A stretch of 64,000 nucleotides of DNA from Pseudomonas sp. GM48 (GTDB lineage: Bacteria > Pseudomonadota > Gammaproteobacteria > Pseudomonadales > Pseudomonadaceae), in the NCBI RefSeq assembly GCF_000282335.1, contig NZ_AKJM01000117.1, positions 1-64,000 of the forward strand. The letters are read 5' to 3'. Position 1 is the first letter of the stretch. Each line of letters opens with the position of its first letter. The notes under the pieces were generated by a model that was not told the DNA's origin, did no database searches, and worked only from the letters and a program-made list of their open reading frames with translations. Position numbers and translations under genes: made by a program. Positions 58,960 to 64,000 of this stretch are shown here, in pieces.

Positions 58960-61152
58960 ATGACTCCCTTGCCCGCACCCTTGCGCTGGTTGTACTCCCT
59001 TGAATGGCGCCGGGGTTTCTTTGACTGGGCACGCAGCGATGGCGTGACCTGGGTCTACATTTTCAAGGTGTTGTTCGCGGCATTCCTGACGCTGTGGCTG
59101 GCCATGCGCCTGGAGTTGCCGCAACCGCGCACGGCGATGATCACCGTGTTCATTGTCATGCAACCGCAAAGCGGCCAGGTGTTCGCCAAGAGTTTCTATC
59201 GTTTTCTCGGCACCCTGGCCGGGTCTGCGGTGATGGTCGCGCTGATTGCCCTGTTTGCACAGAACACTGAACTGTTCCTCGGTTCGCTGGCGATCTGGGT
59301 CGGTATCTGCACCGCCGGTGCCGCCCGCTGCCGCAACTTTCGCGCCTACGGTTTCGTACTCGCCGGATACACCGCAGCGATGGTCGGCTTGCCCGCGCTG
59401 GCTCATCCGGATGGCGCGTTCATGGCCGCGGTCTGGCGGGTACTGGAAATCTCGTTGGGCATTCTTTGCTCGACACTGATCAGTGCCGCCATCCTCCCGC
59501 AATCGGCCAGCGCGGCGATGCGCAATGCGTTGTATCAGCGCTTTGGCGTGTTCGCCTTGTTCGTCACCGACGGTTTGCGCGGTCGCAGTCAGCGCGAGGC
59601 GTTCGAGGCCGGCAACGTGCGTTTCATCGCCGAAGCCGTCGGCTTGGAAGGCTTGCGCAGCGTCACGGTTTTTGAAGACCCGCACATGCGTCGGCGCAAT
59701 GGCCGGCTCAGTCGCTTGAACAGCGAGTTCATGAGCATCACCACGCGCTTCAACGCCTTGCATCAATTGCTCGAACGCTTGCGCAGCAGCGCGGCGGACC
59801 AGGTGGTGGCGGCGATCAAACCGGGCTTGCAGGACCTCGCCGAGTTGCTCGACGGTTTCAGCGGTCGCGCCCTGACCAGCGCCGATGCGGCGCGTCTGGT
59901 CGCGGTGCTTACCGCCTACAAGGAAGGTTTGCCGGCGCGGGTGCGCAGTCTTCGGGCGACGTTTCAGCAGAGCAATCCGGGCGATGCCGAGCAACTGGAT
60001 TTCCACACCGCCTACGAGCTGCTCTATCGCTTCGTCGACGACTTGCACGGTTATGCGCAGACTCATGCGTCGCTGGCCGATCACAGTCACGAACGGGAGC
60101 GCTGGGACGAGCCGTTCACTCCGCAAACCAACTGGCTGGCCGCTGCGGCGTCGGGTATTCGTGCGTCATTCATTCTGGTGGTGCTGGGCAGCTATTGGGT
60201 GGCCACGGCCTGGCCGAGCGGGGCGACCATGACCCTGATTGCCGCCGCTACCGTTGGCCTGGCCGCGGCGACACCGAACCCGAAACGCATGGCCTTCCAG
60301 ATGGCTTGCGGGACGCTGCTCGGGGCTTTGATCGGCTTCGTCGAGATGTTCTTCATCTATCCGTGGATCGACGGATTTCCCTTGCTGTGCATGGTCTTGG
60401 CCCCGGTGATCGTGCTCGGTTCGTTCCTCAGTTCACGGCCACAATACGCCGGGGTTGGCCTGGGGCTGCTGATCTTCTTCAGCACCGGTTCGGTACCGGA
60501 CAACCTCACGGTCTACAACCCCTACACCTTCATCAACGACTACATCGCCATGGTGCTCGGCATGCTGGTGTGTGCCGCGGCCGGGGCGATCATTCTGCCG
60601 CCCAACAGTCGCTGGCTGTGGCGCCGGCTGGAGCAGGATTTGCGCGGTCAGGTGGTGTACGCGATCAGCGGCAAGCTCAAGGGGCTGGCATCGAGTTTCG
60701 AAAGCCGTACCCGTGATCTGGTGCACCAGGCCTACGGCTTTGCGGCGGGTCAACCGCAAGTGCAGCGGGACTTGTTGCGCTGGATGTTCGTGGTGCTGGA
60801 AGTCGGCCATGCGATCATCGAGTTGCGCAAGGAACAGGCGATTCTGCCGGTGCATCCGGCCTATGCCGAATCCCGGCCGTGGCGCCAGGCAATCCGGGTG
60901 ATGGGACGCGCACTGGTGCGGTTGTTCCTGCAACCGAACAGCAGCAATCTCGAACGCGCGCTGATTGCCGTCGATCACGCGATCAACCGTGTGCAGTCCA
61001 CCGACGAACCCTTCGCCCCGCACTTCGATACCTCGGCGTTGCGCCGGGTGAAGAGCTACCTGCACTTCATCCGCACCTCTCTGCTCGATCCGCAATCACC
61101 GCTCGCCGCCTTCGCACGCAGCCAGCCCCAAGGACTTGAACATGCCTCGTGA
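58960..61152 (+). CDS. FUSC-family inner-membrane transporter (AaeB-like)
   Basis: A 730-residue protein with two blocks of membrane helices, each followed by a cytoplasmic region, the fusaric-acid-resistance (FUSC) layout. The blocks are FKVLFAAFLTLWLAMRLELPQPRTAMITVFIVMQPQSGQVFAKS near the N-terminus and a second around AAASGIRASFILVVLGSYWVATAWPSG. In E. coli AaeB exports aromatic carboxylates with AaeA. The ATG at 58960 follows GAGCAGGA; a TTG one codon earlier is less likely. It overlaps the DUF1656 gene by 11 bases. Confidence 0.92.
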   Translation: MTPLPAPLRWLYSLEWRRGFFDWARSDGVTWVYIFKVLFAAFLTLWLAMRLELPQPRTAMITVFIVMQPQSGQVFAKSFYRFLGTLAGSAVMVALIALFAQNTELFLGSLAIWVGICTAGAARCRNFRAYGFVLAGYTAAMVGLPALAHPDGAFMAAVWRVLEISLGILCSTLISAAILPQSASAAMRNALYQRFGVFALFVTDGLRGRSQREAFEAGNVRFIAEAVGLEGLRSVTVFEDPHMRRRNGRLSRLNSEFMSITTRFNALHQLLERLRSSAADQVVAAIKPGLQDLAELLDGFSGRALTSADAARLVAVLTAYKEGLPARVRSLRATFQQSNPGDAEQLDFHTAYELLYRFVDDLHGYAQTHASLADHSHERERWDEPFTPQTNWLAAAASGIRASFILVVLGSYWVATAWPSGATMTLIAAATVGLAAATPNPKRMAFQMACGTLLGALIGFVEMFFIYPWIDGFPLLCMVLAPVIVLGSFLSSRPQYAGVGLGLLIFFSTGSVPDNLTVYNPYTFINDYIAMVLGMLVCAAAGAIILPPNSRWLWRRLEQDLRGQVVYAISGKLKGLASSFESRTRDLVHQAYGFAAGQPQVQRDLLRWMFVVLEVGHAIIELRKEQAILPVHPAYAESRPWRQAIRVMGRALVRLFLQPNSSNLERALIAVDHAINRVQSTDEPFAPHFDTSALRRVKSYLHFIRTSLLDPQSPLAAFARSQPQGLEHAS

Positions 61153-61342
61153 AATCGCCTTCCACGGCGTGTACATGCCGACCATGACCCTGATGTTTTT
61201 CATTGCGGCTCTGCTTGCCTGGGCGCTGGACCGGTTCCTGTCCGGGTTCGACCTGTACCGCTTCTTCTGGCACCCGGCGTTGCTGCGCCTGAGTCTGTTT
61301 ACCTGTCTGTTCGGCGCCATGGCGCTGACTGTCTACCGTTGA
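61142..61342 (+). CDS. DUF1656 small membrane protein (AaeX-like)
   Basis: A 66-residue protein with two predicted membrane helices (about 14-31 and 45-63), starting MPREIAFHGVYMPTMTLMFF. DUF1656/AaeX proteins accompany FUSC and HlyD genes in aromatic-acid efflux operons; their role is not established. AAGGAC precedes the ATG at 61142, which lies 11 bases inside the FUSC gene. The HlyD gene follows after 24 bases. Confidence 0.9.
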   Translation: MPREIAFHGVYMPTMTLMFFIAALLAWALDRFLSGFDLYRFFWHPALLRLSLFTCLFGAMALTVYR

Positions 61343-61366
61343 CTCGCTATCACTGAGAATGCCCCG

Positions 61367-62230
61367 ATGAAAAAGTTTTTCAGCCTGCTTGCGACCTTGC
61401 TGGTGCTGGCCCTTGCGCTGTGGATCGGCCGCTCCCTGTGGGAGCACTACATGAACACGCCATGGACCCGCGACGGCCGCGTGCGCGCCGACATCATCAA
61501 CGTCGCCGCCGACGTCACTGGCGAAGTGGTGGACGTGCCGGTGCGTGACAACCAACTGGTGAAGAAGGGCGATTTGCTGATGCAAATCGACCCCGAGCAC
61601 TACCGCCTCGCGGTGAAACAGGCGCAATCGCTGGTGGCATCGCGCAAGGCAACGTGGGAGATGCGCAAGGTCAACGCCCATCGTCGTGCCGATATGGACA
61701 ACCTGGTGATCTCCAGGGAAAACCGCGACGACGCCAGCAACCTCGCTGACTCGGCCCTGGCCGATTACCAGCAGGCCCAGGCGCAACTGGAGGCCGCCGA
61801 ACTCAACCTCAAGCGCACTGAAGTTCGTGCGGCGGTGGATGGTTACGTGACCAACCTCAACGTCCATCGCGGCGATTATGCGCGCATCGGCGAAGCGAAA
61901 ATGGCCGTGGTCGACATGAACTCGTTCTGGGTCTACGGCTTCTTCGAAGAAACCAAACTGCCCCATGTGCGCGTCGGCGATAAGGCCGACATGCAACTGA
62001 TGAGCGGCGAAGTGCTCAAGGGCCACGTGGAAAGCATTTCGCGTGGCATCTACGACCGCGACAACCCGGAAAGCCGCGAACTGATCGCCGACGTCAACCC
62101 GACCTTCAACTGGGTACGCCTGGCGCAGCGGGTGCCGGTGCGCATTCACATCGATGAAGTGCCGGAGGGTGTGGTGTTGGCGGCCGGGATTACTTGTACG
62201 GTGGTGGTGAAGCAGGAGGGTGGGGCGTAA
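61367..62230 (+). CDS. HlyD-family membrane-fusion protein (AaeA/EmrA-like)
   Basis: A 287-residue periplasmic adaptor with one N-terminal helix (about 4-22). The biotinyl-lipoyl motif VNVAADVTGEVVDVPVRDNQLVKKGDLLMQID-like segment spans about 45-75, a short alpha hairpin about 80-145, and the beta-barrel part contains VDMNSFWVYGFFEETKLPHVRVGDKADM. These are AaeA marks. It links the FUSC pump to the NodT-type channel. It is the last gene of the set; a REP pair follows the stop. Confidence 0.92.
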   Translation: MKKFFSLLATLLVLALALWIGRSLWEHYMNTPWTRDGRVRADIINVAADVTGEVVDVPVRDNQLVKKGDLLMQIDPEHYRLAVKQAQSLVASRKATWEMRKVNAHRRADMDNLVISRENRDDASNLADSALADYQQAQAQLEAAELNLKRTEVRAAVDGYVTNLNVHRGDYARIGEAKMAVVDMNSFWVYGFFEETKLPHVRVGDKADMQLMSGEVLKGHVESISRGIYDRDNPESRELIADVNPTFNWVRLAQRVPVRIHIDEVPEGVVLAAGITCTVVVKQEGGA

Positions 62231-62250
62231 CCGGTAGATCGAGTCGCCTG

Positions 62251-62347
62251 CTTCGCGAGCAAGCCCGCTCCCACATTTGATCTCTTTCGTGTGCAAGCTT
62301 TGAGTTCACTGAAGATCCAGTGTGGGAGCGGGCTTGCTCACGAAGGG
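62251..62347. repeat. REP inverted pair (family A)
   Basis: CGCGAGCAAGCCCGCTCCC and GGGAGCGGGCTTGCTC face each other between the convergent HlyD and SDR genes; the right copy reads TTGCTCACGAAG, a one-base change. Confidence 0.85.
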
Positions 62348-62359
62348 AGCGACGCGGTG

Positions 62360-63184
62360 TCAGAGCTGCCCACGCAACCCGAACCGCTTCATCAGCCCGG
62401 ATTCGAGCAAACCCTTGGGCAATAAACTAGCCATCAGCGGCAACGCACGACTGCCATTGCCCAGGCGAACCAGCCGTGGCGGTTTGGCTTGCTGCACAGC
62501 CTTGAGCAATCCGGCGGCGAATTCATTGGCCGGGGTCGGTTTGTCCTGGGAAGCCCTGGCCCGGGCGCGTATGCCTTCGCGCAGCGGGAACCATGGCGAT
62601 TGCTCGCTGATCAATTGCTCGGCTTCGTGGCCGGCATTCCTGGCGAAACTGGAAGCGATGGCCCCCGGCTGGACTTCCATGACCCGTACGCCGAACGGCG
62701 CCAGTTCCATGCGCAAGGCATCGCTCAAGGCATGCACGGCGGCTTTCGAGGCGCAGTAGGCGCCGGCGAATGGCGTGACCAAAACACCGGACACGCTACC
62801 GATATTTACCACCAACCCTTTGGCCCGACGCAGCACCGGGAACAACGCACGGGTGACGCCGACGATGGCGAACACGTTGGTTTCGAACTGGCGCTGCATG
62901 GCCGGTACACCACCATCAAGTAGCGGCCCCATGGCGCCGTACCCAGCGTTGTTGATCAGCACATCGAGGCCGCCGGTTTGTTGATTGATTCTCTCGCTCA
63001 AGGCTTCGAGCGCCGCGCCATCGTTGACATCCAGTTGTACGGCGGTGAAACCGGCAGCACTTAGCGTGGCGACATCTTCAGCTTTGCGCGCACTGGCCCA
63101 GACTTCATAGCCGGCGACCTTGAACGCATCGGCAAGGGCACGGCCAATGCCGCTGGAACAACCGGTAATCAACGCAACGGGCAT
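62360..63184 (-). CDS. SDR-family oxidoreductase
   Basis: A 274-residue classical short-chain dehydrogenase/reductase. The NAD(P) loop TGCSSGIG is at residues 7-14 and the catalytic residues are Ser130, Tyr143 and Lys147 (YCASK). NNAGYGAMGPLLD (about 78-90) is the usual structural motif. The FETNVFAIVGVTRALFPVLRRAKGLVVNIGS segment resembles retinol- or hydroxysteroid-dehydrogenase-like bacterial SDRs. The substrate is unknown. The ATG at 63184 (MPVALITGCS) follows AAGGAATG; six more codons are open upstream without support. It lies 33 bases after the small membrane-protein gene on the same strand. Confidence 0.92.
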   Translation of the reverse strand: MPVALITGCSSGIGRALADAFKVAGYEVWASARKAEDVATLSAAGFTAVQLDVNDGAALEALSERINQQTGGLDVLINNAGYGAMGPLLDGGVPAMQRQFETNVFAIVGVTRALFPVLRRAKGLVVNIGSVSGVLVTPFAGAYCASKAAVHALSDALRMELAPFGVRVMEVQPGAIASSFARNAGHEAEQLISEQSPWFPLREGIRARARASQDKPTPANEFAAGLLKAVQQAKPPRLVRLGNGSRALPLMASLLPKGLLESGLMKRFGLRGQL

Positions 63185-63217
63185 GGCGCATTCCTTGTGC
63201 AAAAAATGGGGGAGGGA

Positions 63218-63712
63218 TCAGTCGGAAAAACTGCCCTGCAATCGCTCAGCGCGAAACTCCAGGGTTTCCGGACGGTAGCCAGGGCGCAGTGGCGGTAGCG
63301 GCAAGCAATCTTCCCAGTTGCCACCGGCCTGCAATTCGCCGGGGCCACGATAGCGCGGGGCGGTGTATTGATTATCGGCCAGGTTCACCGTATCGCCCGG
63401 CGCATAGGCCGCGACTCGCCAGCGCAGTTCGGTTAGCGGCACGTCATTGCCATTGTTCAGGGTCAATTGCAGTGGCCGGTCGGCAGGACACTGCTGCGGC
63501 GCGTAGTTGATTCGCAGCTCAAGGCGTTGCAGTTGCTTGAGTTCGCGGTGGTCCATCCAGATGACCCAGGTCGCGACGATGCCCAGCCCCACGGCGGCGG
63601 CCATGGAAACGGGCAAGGCCTTGGCCGGATAGCGCAACAACAGGATCAGCCAGGTGATGACCAGCAGGACGCCGATGAACATGACGTAAGTCTCGGGAGT
63701 AGAGAGGGTCAT
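63218..63712 (-). CDS. Hypothetical membrane-anchored protein (164 aa)
   Basis: I do not recognise a named family. Two hydrophobic helices (about 9-26 and 34-53) form a hairpin with little between them, then a hydrophilic domain of about 110 residues. That domain has an immunoglobulin-like beta pattern (LRINYAPQQCPADRPLQLTLNNGNDVPLTELRWRVAAYAP region) and two Cys (near 75 and 138) that could form a disulfide if it is periplasmic. The ATG at 63712 directly follows TAGGTAGG, so the ribosome site is close; an ATG at 63682 is possible. It is followed after 33 bases by the SDR gene and is probably co-transcribed with it. Confidence 0.75.
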   Translation of the reverse strand: MTLSTPETYVMFIGVLLVITWLILLLRYPAKALPVSMAAAVGLGIVATWVIWMDHRELKQLQRLELRINYAPQQCPADRPLQLTLNNGNDVPLTELRWRVAAYAPGDTVNLADNQYTAPRYRGPGELQAGGNWEDCLPLPPLRPGYRPETLEFRAERLQGSFSD

Positions 63713-63766
63713 CCTACCTAAGCGCAGGTAGGGTTGGCGATGGGCGATTCGGTGGTGTGCTGAGCG

Positions 63767-63867
63767 GCCCCTTCGCGGGCAAGCCCGCTCCCACAGGGTA
63801 TTGGGTTGATCACAGATTTTGTGCTCGGCTTAGTCCACTGTGGGAGCGGGCTTGCTCGCGAAGAGGC
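63767..63867. repeat. REP inverted pair (family A)
   Basis: CGCGGGCAAGCCCGCTCCC and GGGAGCGGGCTTGCTCGCG face each other over about 55 bases. Confidence 0.85.
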
Positions 63868-63891
63868 CAGTCGAGGCACTACAAAAAAACA

Positions 63892-63958
63892 GTGCAAAAA
63901 AAGCCCCCGCCCAGCCTGCTGCGGATAGGGAACGCAGCAGGCTGGACGAGGGCTTCTT
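63892..63958 (-). terminator. Terminator for a minus-strand gene entering from the right
   Basis: The long stem CCAGCCTGCTGCG / CGCAGCAGGCTGG, extended by AAGCCC/GGGCTT, is followed on the minus strand by a run of T (63896-63902). Confidence 0.85.
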
Positions 63959-63971
63959 GTTTTACTGAGCG

Positions 63972-64000
63972 TTACTGCGCGATGGTTTTCACCGCCACGC
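63972..64000 (-). CDS. Possible C-terminal end of a gene beyond the window
   Basis: On the minus strand the last bases can be read as codons ending VAVKTIAQ and a TAA at 63972-63974, just before a strong terminator. Eight codons are too few to identify the product or to prove the frame. Confidence 0.3.

Overview
The window is a stretch of a Pseudomonas chromosome, most likely of the P. fluorescens group. The base composition is GC-rich. The gene order trpS, zapE, rplM-rpsI, petABC, sspAB, dolP-diaA-yraN-lpoA, rsmI, rnpB, dcw cluster, lpxC is the one I know from P. aeruginosa and its relatives. The spacers carry the short palindromic REP elements typical of fluorescent pseudomonads (cores GGGAGCGGGCTTGCTCGCG and GTAGGAGCGAGCTTGCTCGC). 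No plasmid, phage, transposase, tRNA or CRISPR array was seen.

Layout. 0-5 kb: the 3' end of a DUF1329 gene, a MalT-type LuxR regulator, a metallo-beta-lactamase-fold hydrolase and an OmpA-like lipoprotein. 5.2-9.0 kb: zapG (minus strand), then an alpha/beta hydrolase, trpS and zapE. 9.2-14.5 kb: an accessory block on the minus strand (flavin amino-acid monooxygenase, nitrilase-family amidase, an unfamiliar internally duplicated membrane protein, asparaginase). 14.7-18.1 kb: a GlxA-type regulator divergent from an acyl-CoA dehydrogenase, then an aldo/keto reductase. 18.4-23.3 kb: rplM-rpsI, the cytochrome bc1 operon petABC, and sspAB. 23.4-27.0 kb: the minus-strand lpoA-yraN-diaA/gmhA-dolP group. 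27.1-46.6 kb: rsmI, rnpB and the complete division and cell-wall cluster mraZ-rsmH-ftsL-ftsI-murE-murF-mraY-murD-ftsW-murG-murC-ddlB-ftsQ-ftsA-ftsZ, followed by lpxC. 46.7-64 kb: a more variable region with a diguanylate cyclase, a small exported protein, an RND pump operon that carries its own two-component system, a LysR gene divergent from a four-gene FUSC/HlyD/NodT efflux set, and an SDR oxidoreductase with a small membrane protein.

How the genes work together. The dcw cluster is one tightly packed transcription unit: most genes overlap by 1-11 bases. It makes lipid II, builds the divisome and ends with the first committed step of lipid A synthesis. A sigma70-like promoter and three 10-bp-spaced AAGTGG repeats upstream of mraZ fit MraZ autoregulation. 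The accessory block at 9.2-14.5 kb reads as a short catabolic route: an L-amino acid is oxidatively decarboxylated to an amide, the amide is hydrolysed to an acid plus ammonia, and a new type of membrane protein may move the substrate or product.

The least explained features are this block and its duplicated membrane protein, a SIS protein with a DiaA address but GmhA catalytic residues, a 76-nt near-perfect stem-loop between petC and sspA, and a palindrome/tandem-repeat array at 55.5-56.0 kb. Statements about other genomes and about family sequences come from memory, because no search could be run.
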